Shown here piece by piece: positions 44,779 to 54,173 of a stretch of DNA of 64,000 bases. A program made the translations under genes and the position numbers. The stretch spans positions 978,872-1,042,871 of the forward strand of contig NZ_CP007287.1 of assembly GCF_000737865.1 (NCBI RefSeq), given 5' to 3'. The DNA comes from Bifidobacterium coryneforme (GTDB lineage: Bacteria; Actinomycetota; Actinomycetes; Actinomycetales; Bifidobacteriaceae). The notes beneath the pieces were generated by a model that was not told the origin of the DNA, searched no databases, and was given only the letters and a program-made list of their open reading frames with translations. Within the stretch, counting starts at the first letter, position 1. Each line of letters opens with the position of its first letter.

Positions 44779-47700
44779 CACTGCTCCTGTCCTGAACTAC
44801 GACGATGCGGCAGGGCCACCAGGCAGTATGCAACCAGGGCCAGCCCCAGCGTCCAAAGCCATGCCGCTCGCCAGGGCGAATCCGCCACAGCTTGGTATGC
44901 CGACATGTCGACACCATGCTTGCTCGAGGTGTTGAGAGTCAACCTGAAGTAGGTTCCCTGGGCGTTGCTCACCACCTGCTGGGTCCCGTCACTGGCCGTG
45001 ATATTGGAGACCAGATCCTCGTTGGGTGTGGTGGCCCCACCTGTTGACTCACTGGAATCGCTGGGTACGTATATGCCCCCGTAGCCCAGTCCGTCGATGG
45101 TCTCAATGGCCGACGAGTCGGCACTGACAATCAGGGAAGCGCTGGCTGAGGACAGCCCCTCTGTCGCTGGGTCCAGATTGCCGGCGACCGCCTGGGCCCT
45201 GGCCGCCGGAGACACGTCAATCAGGTCGCCCCGGAATGTCCTCATGGACCCATACATGACCTGGTTTTGTGCAGGGGCGGAAAGAACCAGAACGCGGTGG
45301 TTGTCCGCCTTGGAGAGATAGTCCACGGCCACCATGGGCAGGCCGTCACTGTCCGCGCGAATAGCGGGCTCATGTCCTTCCGCGCGACTTCCCAGTGCCA
45401 AGGCAGCCATAACAGCCACCAGGGCAAGGGTGAGCAGTCCACGACCCATCCGAACAAGGACAAGGGTCACGGCGGATCCGGGATTCACAACAGAGCCATC
45501 CTCAATGGCCCTGACGCCTGATTCACCTGTGCGCCAGGTGGAAACCACGGGATGTTTGTCCCCGCGGGTGGCCAGGGAGTGGAAGGGTTTGACAGCCCCG
45601 CCCGCAACCAGGCAGATACAAGCCATCAAGGACAGAAGAACGAGAAGGAGACCTGGCAGGGGGGACCCCGCTACAGGACCAGTCTGATCCAGACCGACAG
45701 TGATGGACGAAGACACCATGGCCAACACCACCCCGATCAGAGCCATGGCCCACATCATCCTGGACGCGCGAACGACCGCAGGCAGGAAAAGGGAGATAAA
45801 GGCCAGGAGGACCAGCACCAGCAAGGCTCCCATAAGAATCAACCCCTGCCAGTCTCCGCTGTGGAGCCAACCCACCCATCCCTGCGATACGTCCAGGTCC
45901 AGAATTCTGGCCACCATATCACCCAGGTTGTCCGATCGGGGCTGGCCTTGGGTCAGCGAGGAGGGGACGGTCACGTCACCGAAGAGCTGACGCCAGAGTC
46001 CATCGTGGAAGTGACGGACCAGGTTGACCAGGGTCGGGGCCAGGGCCAGGGCCGAAGGAATCGGAATGAGCATCAGCATGGCCTTGTGCCGGGGAACCAC
46101 GCAAAACACGATGATGAAAATCGGAATCAGAGCCAGGAGGAGCTGAGGCTCAGCAAGGATGACCGGCACGAAGCAGATAGCAGCCAGGGCCGCATCCTGT
46201 ATGGAGGCGTGAGGTGTGGAGGGTGATTCCGTTCTATAGAGGCCCACGGCCTTGAAAACGAAGGCGAAAGCGACAGGCATAAAGGCCAGAACCGTCAATA
46301 TGGGAAGGTTGACCGACTCCACAACCCCCAGGGCTAGCGACAGGCAGGACCAGAGCAGGCCAACGGCCACACGCACTGGATTGGACCTGGTGAATATACC
46401 CGCAAGGGCCCAGAACGACAGAGCCGATAGGGGCACCTCCACCAAGAGCATCAGCCCCATGGCCCAGGCGACATGGCCGCCGGTCAGGGCGGTGAAGGCC
46501 ATCAGCACAAGCAGGAACGGAGTGGGAGCCGCAGGCATACCGGTTCCACCACCCCATGTCCACGAGGTAGTGGCAGACGAGACCAGCTGATTCCAATCGG
46601 CTCCGGAGGAGAGCATGGTCTTCGAATATATGGACCCACCGGAAAACACGGCCTGGCAGGTGGACCAGTTGGTGGCCAGGAGGACGAGCAGGACCAGAAC
46701 CGTCATGCCCAGGGCCCATACCGTTCGTCTGGCCCGTTGCTTCTTCAGGTGAGCCAGGGCCAGGTGTCCGATCAGGGGGTGATCCAGTTGGTCGCGGAAA
46801 GCCTGCTGCCGCTGATGCCACTGCCGCACCTGCTGGCGATTGGCCTGGAGGACATCAAGGTGATTCAGACCCGTGACACTGACCGAGCTGAGTCTACGGC
46901 GCATCATGACGCTGGAGCGCAGATGCCCCAGAAGTCTCCAGGGGGCGCACAGATGGCAGAGAGCCGTGTACGGGCGCTTGTCGATAAGGCTTGCAATCGC
47001 GAACCAGACAGCCGCAAGCAGTCTCCATATCCAGACAGGAAGCCACCAGATCGAGGGGAAGTCCGTAAGGAGATAGCGCTCGCTGGCATCAATCGTAGCC
47101 ATGGAGGCATCTGCAGGGTTCTCCGGATCAATCGGTCGTCCTGCCCTATCTCGCAGACCACGGTACCGAGCCTGCGCATGGGCGACCCTGGCCTCCGGGA
47201 CCACCACGACCCTCCCCCCGGACAGGCAGATTCTCCGGCATAGGTCGTCGGACTGTCCGAAGGTGCCCGACCAACGTTCCAACCCCCTCAGATTCTTCAG
47301 GGTCTCCAGGGGCACCAGGGAACCGGCCAGACTCACCGAGAAGACATCCTGCCGGGAATCGTACTGCTCCTGGTCGGGCTCCTGATCGACGACCAGCCCG
47401 ACAGTCGAGTGCCCGTAAGCATATCGACCGACATCCTGGAGGCCTTCGCCCTCCCAGTTGAACTGCTTGGCTCCGAGAATCGAAACCGTGGGAGACCTGT
47501 GCCAGGACTCAATCAGGGTCTCCAGACAGTTGGGGTCCATAGGCCTGGAATCGTCATGCAGAAGCCAAAGTCCACGCGTCATCTGCGGAAGACGGGCATA
47601 TCCGAGGGCCTTGCCAATGGCATCACCGAAAGACGAGGCTCCCTTTGCCCTGACCACCTGGACCTCAACGGTACAGGGATCGCGGGATCCGACAATCTGG

Positions 47701-47972
47701 CGATCGGTCAGCCGCGGTCTGAGGACCTGGAACTCGGAATACAGGGGCTCAGCGATGGAACCGGAGCAATCGGCGATAATGATGACCCCTGGCAGCACGG
47801 TCTGTGCAACCAGTGCGGCAAGCGTATCGGAAAGGTAGGTGAGGTCCTGCTCAACCGTCACCAGGGCCGCAACCGAGGAATCCACCTCCTGGGTGGTGTC
47901 GGCCGGTCGGCCATCTATGACAGAAGCGAGGACCTGCTTGATATCCAATGCCTGAGGCGCGACAGAACTCAT
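44778..47972 (-). CDS. Large membrane glycosyltransferase, family 2
   Basis: 1064-residue protein with a cytoplasmic GT-A domain (about 35-300) containing the acidic HDDSRPMD motif (139-146) and DLCRRICLSGG, followed by more than ten transmembrane helices and ending in a short basic tail. Actinobacterial relatives act in cell-envelope polysaccharide assembly, using lipid-linked or nucleotide sugars. ATG 47972 follows GGAG; an upstream in-frame TTG/GTG start is less likely. It is co-transcribed with DUF5719 and lies just downstream of the WhiB2-like gene in the same direction. Sugar and acceptor are unknown. Confidence 0.87.
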   Translation of the reverse strand: MSSVAPQALDIKQVLASVIDGRPADTTQEVDSSVAALVTVEQDLTYLSDTLAALVAQTVLPGVIIIADCSGSIAEPLYSEFQVLRPRLTDRQIVGSRDPCTVEVQVVRAKGASSFGDAIGKALGYARLPQMTRGLWLLHDDSRPMDPNCLETLIESWHRSPTVSILGAKQFNWEGEGLQDVGRYAYGHSTVGLVVDQEPDQEQYDSRQDVFSVSLAGSLVPLETLKNLRGLERWSGTFGQSDDLCRRICLSGGRVVVVPEARVAHAQARYRGLRDRAGRPIDPENPADASMATIDASERYLLTDFPSIWWLPVWIWRLLAAVWFAIASLIDKRPYTALCHLCAPWRLLGHLRSSVMMRRRLSSVSVTGLNHLDVLQANRQQVRQWHQRQQAFRDQLDHPLIGHLALAHLKKQRARRTVWALGMTVLVLLVLLATNWSTCQAVFSGGSIYSKTMLSSGADWNQLVSSATTSWTWGGGTGMPAAPTPFLLVLMAFTALTGGHVAWAMGLMLLVEVPLSALSFWALAGIFTRSNPVRVAVGLLWSCLSLALGVVESVNLPILTVLAFMPVAFAFVFKAVGLYRTESPSTPHASIQDAALAAICFVPVILAEPQLLLALIPIFIIVFCVVPRHKAMLMLIPIPSALALAPTLVNLVRHFHDGLWRQLFGDVTVPSSLTQGQPRSDNLGDMVARILDLDVSQGWVGWLHSGDWQGLILMGALLVLVLLAFISLFLPAVVRASRMMWAMALIGVVLAMVSSSITVGLDQTGPVAGSPLPGLLLVLLSLMACICLVAGGAVKPFHSLATRGDKHPVVSTWRTGESGVRAIEDGSVVNPGSAVTLVLVRMGRGLLTLALVAVMAALALGSRAEGHEPAIRADSDGLPMVAVDYLSKADNHRVLVLSAPAQNQVMYGSMRTFRGDLIDVSPAARAQAVAGNLDPATEGLSSASASLIVSADSSAIETIDGLGYGGIYVPSDSSESTGGATTPNEDLVSNITASDGTQQVVSNAQGTYFRLTLNTSSKHGVDMSAYQAVADSPWRAAWLWTLGLALVAYCLVALPHRRSSGQEQ

Positions 47973-48039
47973 AGGCTCCAGTGTACGCAAGCCCCGGCAC
48001 ACACCGACTCAGCCGCATGGAACCGGCGATTTTGCCAGC

Positions 48040-48348
48040 TCACTGATGACGCGTCCGCTTCTTGTAGCGACGGCGCTCGCGCTCGCTCATACCTCCCCAG
48101 ATGCCGAAACGTTCATCGTGGTCTATAGCCCACTCAAGGCACTGTTTGCGGACGGTGCAATCTGCACACACTTTTTTCGCCTCCTGAGTGGATCCCCCCT
48201 TGCCAGGGAAGAAGGCTTCAGGATCCGTCTGGGCACAGAGTGCATCACTGCGCCAGGACATGGAGTTACTGGACTCCAACCACTCAATCAACGGCTGCAA
48301 ACGCTGCCCAACTACTCCGTTATATTGAGTGTCTATAAAACCACTCAT
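48040..48348 (-). CDS. WhiB-family iron-sulfur regulator (WhiB2-like)
   Basis: Redox-sensitive 4Fe-4S transcription factor that works with the principal sigma factor. The 102-residue product has four cysteines in WhiB order (C38, then CADC at 61-64 and C70), the GIWGG turn (near 83) and a basic C-terminus RRRYKKRTRHQ for DNA. WhiB2/WhmD-type proteins are linked to septation and envelope control, which suits the adjacent glycosyltransferase gene. The ATG 48348 has a G-rich but non-standard ribosome site; the internal Met30 is an alternative start. Confidence 0.88.
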   Translation of the reverse strand: MSGFIDTQYNGVVGQRLQPLIEWLESSNSMSWRSDALCAQTDPEAFFPGKGGSTQEAKKVCADCTVRKQCLEWAIDHDERFGIWGGMSERERRRYKKRTRHQ

Positions 48349-48783
48349 AGCGACCCCCCAGTCCCTAATGTGTCATTGCACACCTTAATTAGAAACTCTG
48401 GGTGGACCTTTGTCAAGCGCCACAAGGCTTTTCGGACTTTGTGGAACTGATAACCGTTTATCGGCAACAACCCTCCACGCAGAGGCTAATGCAAGCATAT
48501 GTATTGTTTTTGTCAATCGCTTTATCTCAAATGGTTCCGGGATTCCCTCTTTTAGGAGAATCAAAATTCTCTTATGGTTTCGGGAAGGTTCGCTCTGGGC
48601 AGAGGAAAACGTCTTGGATTCCCATACGTCCCGGTATAGGTGAGGGATTCGGGGGTATGCGAGGAAGACATCCATTCTCGCCATGCCAAGGTCTACAATT
48701 TGAACAGTTCGGATAGGCATGACCAAGCAGGCGGAACCCCCCTGCGGGCTTGCTGGATAGCAGCCAATGAGGAAGGCATATCA
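48349..48783. other. Intergenic region between divergent whiB2-like and LCP genes
   Basis: A 435-base spacer carrying promoters in both directions. The right part is open in the frame of the LCP gene, but the ribosome site GAGGAAGG points to TTG 48784. I see no convincing RNA structure, repeat or operator. Part of the segment (48370-48560) is A/T-richer than its surroundings. Confidence 0.45.
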
Positions 48784-50193
48784 TTGACGACCAAAAGCAA
48801 TCAGGCGCAATCGCCCAACGTCAAGGCAGGCAAAGGCAACAAGCCCCGGCACAGCCTTGGGTACCGCACCAATCACCGAGTGCGTTCAGCCGTCTGCATG
48901 GCACTGGCCTTCATTCTCTGCTTCGTGGCTTCGACCATTGCCGCCTTCTGGATCGATCTCAACGGCAGGCTCACCGTTGTTCCCCAAGTTGCGTCGAAGA
49001 ACCAGCACAAGGCGCCCGAAGACATCTATAAAGGCAAGACCCTGAACATCCTGCTCCTGGGGCAGGATAGCCGAGACGGCGAGGGCAATGCGGCAATAGG
49101 TGGGGCCACAGACGATCTGGAAGGCAACCACCAGTCGGATACCGCCCTGGTCGTGCAGATCTCCGCCGATAGGACCTATGCCAATGTGGTCTCCATTCCC
49201 AGGGACTCCATCGTGAACGCACCCAGCTGCACCACCAGCAAGGGCGAGACCATACCAGCTCGTTACAAGGTCATGTTCAACTCCATCTTCGCCGACGGGT
49301 ACTCCCAAGGCGGCGATGTGGAATCGGCAGCCAACTGCACACTGACGGCGGTCCGGTCCCTGACCGGACTGGACATCGACCAGTTCGTCGTCGCTGATTT
49401 CAATGGGTTCAAGTCCATTATCGATGCCTTGGGAGGAGTTGATGTCTGCATTCCAGTCAGGACCTACGACGAGACCACCGGTATTGACCTGCAACGGGGA
49501 CTGCACCATTTGGATGGCACCCAGGCCACAGAGTATGCCAGGATGCGCCACGATACCAGCAGCGACGGCTCGGACATCATGAGGACCACCCGCCAGCAGT
49601 ACCTGATCAAGACCCTCGCAAACGAGGCACGCAAGGTCGATATATTCTCCGACCTGCCTAAGGCCTACCGGTTGGTCACCACCTCTCTTTCCGCCCTGCA
49701 GATCAGCAGTGGCCTGGGCGACTTCCAGACCCTTCTTGGACTGGGTGACTCTTTGAAGGACCTGCAGCCCTCAAACATCTACGCCCGTACCCTGCCAGTG
49801 GAACCCTGGTCCCAGGATATTAACCGGGTCGTCTGGACGGATGAGGCCGACACCGTATGGAAAACCCTCAGGGAGGGCAAGCCACTCAACGGCAGCACCG
49901 ACAGCGACCAGCAGAGCCAGCAGACAGCAAGCCAGGACCAGCAGACTCAGTCAACCCAGTCCGCCACCCCCGACACTGCAGCGGACGCTTCTCAGGACGC
50001 CCCGGAAACCCCGGCCCCCGATCCCCTTACAGGTCTGATCACCATGCCCGATAAGACTCTGATCGATCCCGACACCGGAGGCATCGTCAATCCAAAGGAC
50101 GGAACCATCAAGGACAAGGTGACCGGGCAGTACATCGGCATGGCAGACCGTTACCTCTTCGCAACGGTCTGTGCCGTTCCCGCGCAGAAATAG
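48784..50193 (+). CDS. LytR-CpsA-Psr (LCP) family ligase
   Basis: Membrane enzyme that attaches anionic or other glycopolymers from lipid carriers to peptidoglycan. The 469-residue product starts at TTG 48784 behind GAGGAAGG, has a basic segment, one transmembrane helix (about 40-60) and the LCP domain (about 85-330): LLLGQDSRDG, SDTALVVQIS, VVSIPRDSIV, the FNGFKSIIDALGGVDVC segment and EYARMRHDTSSDG with conserved Arg/Asp residues. A Gln/Ser/Thr-rich linker and a short C-terminal region follow. It is the first of two LCP genes in tandem. Confidence 0.92.
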   Translation: MTTKSNQAQSPNVKAGKGNKPRHSLGYRTNHRVRSAVCMALAFILCFVASTIAAFWIDLNGRLTVVPQVASKNQHKAPEDIYKGKTLNILLLGQDSRDGEGNAAIGGATDDLEGNHQSDTALVVQISADRTYANVVSIPRDSIVNAPSCTTSKGETIPARYKVMFNSIFADGYSQGGDVESAANCTLTAVRSLTGLDIDQFVVADFNGFKSIIDALGGVDVCIPVRTYDETTGIDLQRGLHHLDGTQATEYARMRHDTSSDGSDIMRTTRQQYLIKTLANEARKVDIFSDLPKAYRLVTTSLSALQISSGLGDFQTLLGLGDSLKDLQPSNIYARTLPVEPWSQDINRVVWTDEADTVWKTLREGKPLNGSTDSDQQSQQTASQDQQTQSTQSATPDTAADASQDAPETPAPDPLTGLITMPDKTLIDPDTGGIVNPKDGTIKDKVTGQYIGMADRYLFATVCAVPAQK

Positions 50194-50272
50194 TGTCCGT
50201 GACCGACGCTCATATCAGTCAGTGGTATTCATGACCTAGTTGGGATAGATGAGTAGGACAAGGGATTAAGGT

Positions 50273-51562
50273 ATGCAACCAGGACCAGATGAAAGCCGAC
50301 ACCCGCAGGAGCCACCGAGTTTCATGCCGTACGGTCATGGTCGGTCGCACCGCAGGCAGGCAGCCCCATCGGCGGCGGAATCCCAGATGCCCCCCAGCTT
50401 CTCACCTTCTTCACGGACCTCCTCGCCCAAGTCGACTTCCACTATCGGAACAAGGGCCACCCAGACAGGTGGGTCTGCATCCCCGGCACGCAGAACAGCG
50501 GGCTCCTCTCGGAAAACACCTGCCAGGCCCACTTCCACACCCAAACCCGCCCGACAAGCATCTCCCGCCGTCTCTCTGCATAAGCAGGCACCGATATCAT
50601 CCGCAACCGTGGTCAGGAAGCGTCATCGAGGCCTGCGTATCACAGCGGCCACTCTGGTCATCCTCATGCTGCTGCTCATGGCACTGGCAGGCAGTTGCTG
50701 GTTCTGGATCAACGGCAAGCTGAACCATAGCGAAATGCTGACCAATATGCCAGGTTCGCAAGCCTCTACCTGGCTTATCCTGGGGTCCGACCAGCGAGAT
50801 GGAACACCCGGGGCAGGAGAAGACGGGGAAATCACCGGGTTCAGGACGGACACCATCCTGATTCTGACCAAGCCCAGGCACGGAGCGGCCTCCCTCATCT
50901 CGGTCCCCAGGGATTCCCTGGTCAAGCAGGACGGAGAGGCGATGAAAATCAATGCTCTCGCCTATACATCCGGATACAAGTCACTGACGGCGCACATCGA
51001 AGAGATCACCGGAAACAAAATCGACCATGTGGCCATCATCAAGTTCGGCGGCCTTCGGGGACTCGTCGATGCCATGGGCGGAGTTGAGCTCTGCTACGAC
51101 GACAACGTCGACGACCCGAACTCAGGAATGGTGTGGACTCCCGGTTGCCATCTCGCTGATGGGGGCGCCGCCCTGGCCTTTTCCAGGATGCGGTACTCGG
51201 ACCCCAAAGGCGACTTCGGCAGGGCTGAACGCCAGCGGCAGGTGATAGGAGCCATATCCAAAAAGGTGATGAAACCTTCTGTTGCACTCAACCCATCTTC
51301 AGCCAACAAGGTCATTGATGCCGGCCTCGATGCCATTGTCGTGGACGAAAAGTCCAATGCCTGGACCCTCTTCAGGATGGTCATGGCCTTCCGCGACGCT
51401 ACAGGCGAAGGCGGCATCAGCGGCAGCCTCTACTGGACCGATCCTGATTATTACCCCGGTGGAATCGGCTCCACGGTCCTCCTGGACGACGCACGCAATA
51501 CCAACCTCTTCCAGGAGCTGGAGCAAGGGTCACACGCCCCTGGCCAGGTCGGGGGAATGTAA
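50273..51562 (+). CDS. LytR-CpsA-Psr (LCP) family ligase, second copy
   Basis: 429-residue LCP protein with a long cytoplasmic, Pro/Ser/Thr/Arg-rich N-terminus (about 110 residues, likely disordered), one transmembrane helix (about 123-145) and an extracellular LCP domain: LILGSDQRDG, RTDTILILT, ISVPRDSLV, GGLRGLVDAMGGVELC, LAFSRMRYSDPKGDFGRAERQRQV. The latter holds the conserved arginines for pyrophosphate binding. ATG 50273 follows TAAGG. It is only about as similar to its neighbour as paralogues of old age, so the two may attach different polymers. Confidence 0.92.
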   Translation: MQPGPDESRHPQEPPSFMPYGHGRSHRRQAAPSAAESQMPPSFSPSSRTSSPKSTSTIGTRATQTGGSASPARRTAGSSRKTPARPTSTPKPARQASPAVSLHKQAPISSATVVRKRHRGLRITAATLVILMLLLMALAGSCWFWINGKLNHSEMLTNMPGSQASTWLILGSDQRDGTPGAGEDGEITGFRTDTILILTKPRHGAASLISVPRDSLVKQDGEAMKINALAYTSGYKSLTAHIEEITGNKIDHVAIIKFGGLRGLVDAMGGVELCYDDNVDDPNSGMVWTPGCHLADGGAALAFSRMRYSDPKGDFGRAERQRQVIGAISKKVMKPSVALNPSSANKVIDAGLDAIVVDEKSNAWTLFRMVMAFRDATGEGGISGSLYWTDPDYYPGGIGSTVLLDDARNTNLFQELEQGSHAPGQVGGM

Positions 51563-51666
51563 GCCCCCTCCATTCCACCCCTCTTTATCCAGGGCATGGG
51601 GACACACTCGACCACATGAAGCGCCCCTGACTGACATACATCAGGCGGTCAGTCATTCTTCACAGT

Positions 51667-53721
51667 ATGAAGAACCTCGAGGATTCAAATGGGGAACAGT
51701 CGGAAAGGCCGGGGAAGCTCCGTCCATCCGCTGACACCTTCCTGACTGTGCTGGCCCAATGCACCCCTCTTCTGGCCCAGACAGCCCTGCTCTGGTACAT
51801 GATTGCTCAAGGGCGATGGGTGTTCCTTGCCCTCCTCTTACCGGGTTTGGCAGGCAATCTTGCCCTGTGCATCCTTACCCTGCTGAGATCACAATCGACC
51901 GCCAAACGCAGGCAAGGCCAGAGGTACTCCCCCGGATCACGGACTCACGATGTCCTTGAGCTTGAATCGACCTATGCGGATATGACGGCTCTGGCGTCTC
52001 TGGATCTGCCGTGCCTTGAGTCCAAGCTCTTCGACAACAATCCCCGCCCAACCGGCAAGGGGCAGCACTGGCAGTCCATCGTCCACACTTGGCTGTCATC
52101 CTTGGAGGGGGCCACTTCCTACCAGGCCATGATCGGGTGCGGGACACGCGAGGACTTTCTGATTGACCTGGCTGCGGATGGCCCCCATGCCCTGGTGGCC
52201 GGAACCACCGGCTCGGGAAAGTCCGTCTTTCTCCAGACCTGGTGCCTGTCCCTGGCATGCAGCATTCCACCCAGCAGACTGAACATGGTGCTGCTGGATT
52301 TCAAGGGTGGCTCTGGTTTCAACCTCCTTGCAGGGCTCCCCCACACGGTCGGCTGTGTCAACGACCTTGACCTCGAACAGGCCGTCCGTTCCCTGGCTGG
52401 AATCCGGAAAGAGCTGAAACGCAGGGAGACTCTGGTGGCCCGGGAGGGCGTTGCGGATGTCAAGGAACTGGTCTCACCTCCTCCCCGCCTTCTGGTTGTG
52501 ATTGATGAGTTCCAGGCCCTCCGTCAGCAATTGCCCGACTACCAGGATGACCTGGTCAGATTGGCTTCACAAGGACGGTCCCTCGGCATGAACCTGATTG
52601 CATGCACCCAGCAGACAATGGGCCAGGTCAGTGCCCAGATGAGGGCCAATATGAATCTCGGTATCTGTCTGCGAGTCCGCGATCCGGTGCAGTCCAAGGA
52701 ACTTCTGGGCTCAGCCTGTGCGGCCCATATCAGCTCCACCAACCCTGGACAGGGTTTCTGCGAAGGTGGAGATGGAATCAGAGCCTTCAGGACCTGTCAG
52801 GCGGACAATCCAGGCGGATTGGTGGCACAAATAGCCAAAGCGGCCTCTTTCTGCGGATTCAGACCTGCGCCTCCCCTCTTCTCCACTCCCCTGCCCGACA
52901 CCGAGCGGAATGGAGTGCGGGGCGCCGGATACGGAACCCGTGCAACATTTCAGAACGGGCACCCACTGGTTCCCATCGGATGGCTGGATGACGGGGTGTT
53001 ACTTCATACCTGCAGGATGCCGATTATCGGCAACACAGCACTAATCGGCCCGATGGGGCGGGGGAAGACCACCCTCATCGGGGCACTGACCCAGCGCCTC
53101 CTTCGCCTGTTGGAAGAGATGGGATCCAAACCGGGAGACCTGTCGAAGACTGCATGTATTCCTGATTCCTTTGATTTGCGCCTGTCCTTCCGGAAAGGTG
53201 ATGCATATTCCAGCCTCGACCTGTACACCAGGCGCAGGCAATCTGCTTCATCTCCCGACCCATCCCGATTGCCACCACCCTCTGGGGCAGAGCCGTCCCT
53301 CAGAAATGTCTTATCCGGTCAAGCGACTTCATCCGCCGGAGCATCTTCGTCCCCCGAGAAAAGCAAGGAACCTTATGAGGGTCTGATATGGCTGATTGAC
53401 GATGCCCAGGACCTTCTTGACCCTATGAGCAGACAACCCCTGGCAGGACAGGTGAACAAGGCCCTGTCCATGGACGGGGTGGCGGTGATCCTGGCCGTGG
53501 ATTCCGCTGCAGCCATACGACGACCGGAGCGTTTCAGGCAACGCCTGGTGTTCCCCTTTGGCGAACGAAGCGTGGATATGGCCTGCGGCATACCTTCCGC
53601 CTCCCTCGACGGCCCGGGCCGCCCAGTCTGCACCATTCCGGGTCGGGGGCTCTTCATGTCACCCGGCCAGGCTCTTCCCATTCAGTGTTTTCCCAGTGAT
53701 TCCTTGGGAAATAACCCTTGA
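51667..53721 (+). CDS. EccC-like FtsK/SpoIIIE-domain ATPase
   Basis: 684-residue membrane ATPase resembling the EccC/EssC motor of type VII secretion. Two transmembrane helices lie near 25-75. The first FtsK/SpoIIIE domain is complete: Walker A GTTGSGKSV (about 179-187), LLDFKGGSGF, Walker B LLVVIDEFQ (about 276-284) and CTQQTMGQVSAQMRANM. A second, shorter domain has Walker A GPMGRGKTTL (about 459-468) and an acidic WLIDDAQDLL (about 575-584). Classical EccC has three such domains. No WXG100, EccB/D or mycosin gene is nearby. The ATG 51667 has no clear Shine-Dalgarno. Its 3' end overlaps the predicted promoter of the WhiB1-like gene. Confidence 0.82.
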   Translation: MKNLEDSNGEQSERPGKLRPSADTFLTVLAQCTPLLAQTALLWYMIAQGRWVFLALLLPGLAGNLALCILTLLRSQSTAKRRQGQRYSPGSRTHDVLELESTYADMTALASLDLPCLESKLFDNNPRPTGKGQHWQSIVHTWLSSLEGATSYQAMIGCGTREDFLIDLAADGPHALVAGTTGSGKSVFLQTWCLSLACSIPPSRLNMVLLDFKGGSGFNLLAGLPHTVGCVNDLDLEQAVRSLAGIRKELKRRETLVAREGVADVKELVSPPPRLLVVIDEFQALRQQLPDYQDDLVRLASQGRSLGMNLIACTQQTMGQVSAQMRANMNLGICLRVRDPVQSKELLGSACAAHISSTNPGQGFCEGGDGIRAFRTCQADNPGGLVAQIAKAASFCGFRPAPPLFSTPLPDTERNGVRGAGYGTRATFQNGHPLVPIGWLDDGVLLHTCRMPIIGNTALIGPMGRGKTTLIGALTQRLLRLLEEMGSKPGDLSKTACIPDSFDLRLSFRKGDAYSSLDLYTRRRQSASSPDPSRLPPPSGAEPSLRNVLSGQATSSAGASSSPEKSKEPYEGLIWLIDDAQDLLDPMSRQPLAGQVNKALSMDGVAVILAVDSAAAIRRPERFRQRLVFPFGERSVDMACGIPSASLDGPGRPVCTIPGRGLFMSPGQALPIQCFPSDSLGNNP

Positions 53722-53747
53722 AAAATATCCCGTTTCGTGCTTATCTT
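53718..53747 (+). promoter_or_regulatory. Predicted promoter of the whiB1-like gene
   Basis: TTGAAA (53718-53723, overlapping the ATPase stop codon) and TATCTT (53742-53747) are separated by 18 bases, about 50 bases before the ATG at 53799. Confidence 0.4.
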
Positions 53748-53798
53748 GCATACAGAAAAACAAGTGAGTCCAGTGGAACGACTTGGAGGAACAGGTAA

Positions 53799-54077
53799 AT
53801 GAGTAATGCGTTTGATTGGCGTGCAAAAGCCGCTTGCCGCGATAAGGATCCGGAGCTCTTTTTCCCGGTTGGCAATACCGGTGCCGCCTATCAGCAGATT
53901 GAAGAGGCGAAGGCCGTTTGCCGCTCCTGCAAGGTGATTGATGCCTGCCTCAAGTGCGCACTGGATACCAACCAGGATTATGGTGTCTGGGGAGGCCTGA
54001 GTGAGGACGAGCGCAGGGCATTGAAACGCAGGGCCATGCGGGCACGGCGTTCTCAGGCCATGCAGATGCAGTCCTGA
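53799..54077 (+). CDS. WhiB-family iron-sulfur regulator (WhiB1-like)
   Basis: 92-residue 4Fe-4S protein with cysteines C13, C41, C44 and C50 in the C-Xn-CxxC-X5-C order (AACRDKDP, AVCRSCKVIDAC), turn GVWGG (near 65) and a basic C-terminus RRALKRRAMRARR. It resembles WhiB1, an essential nitric-oxide-sensitive regulator in mycobacteria that binds the primary sigma factor. ATG 53799 is about 8 bases after GAGGAACAGG. It has its own promoter and is followed by a terminator shared with the PdtaS-like gene. Confidence 0.9.
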   Translation: MSNAFDWRAKAACRDKDPELFFPVGNTGAAYQQIEEAKAVCRSCKVIDACLKCALDTNQDYGVWGGLSEDERRALKRRAMRARRSQAMQMQS

Positions 54078-54123
54078 TTCAGGCTCTGTGCCTGCCCCAT
54101 CGGCAGGCGGATCTTATCAATAA

Positions 54124-54160
54124 GAAGAGGCCGCGGGTTAAACCCCGCGGCCTCTTCGCT
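54124..54160. terminator. Bidirectional intrinsic terminator (whiB1-like / pdtaS-like)
   Basis: Perfect 14-bp stem GAAGAGGCCGCGGG / CCCGCGGCCTCTTC with loop TTAAAC between the two convergent genes. Confidence 0.85.
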
Positions 54161-54173
54161 TTCCTATGACCTG

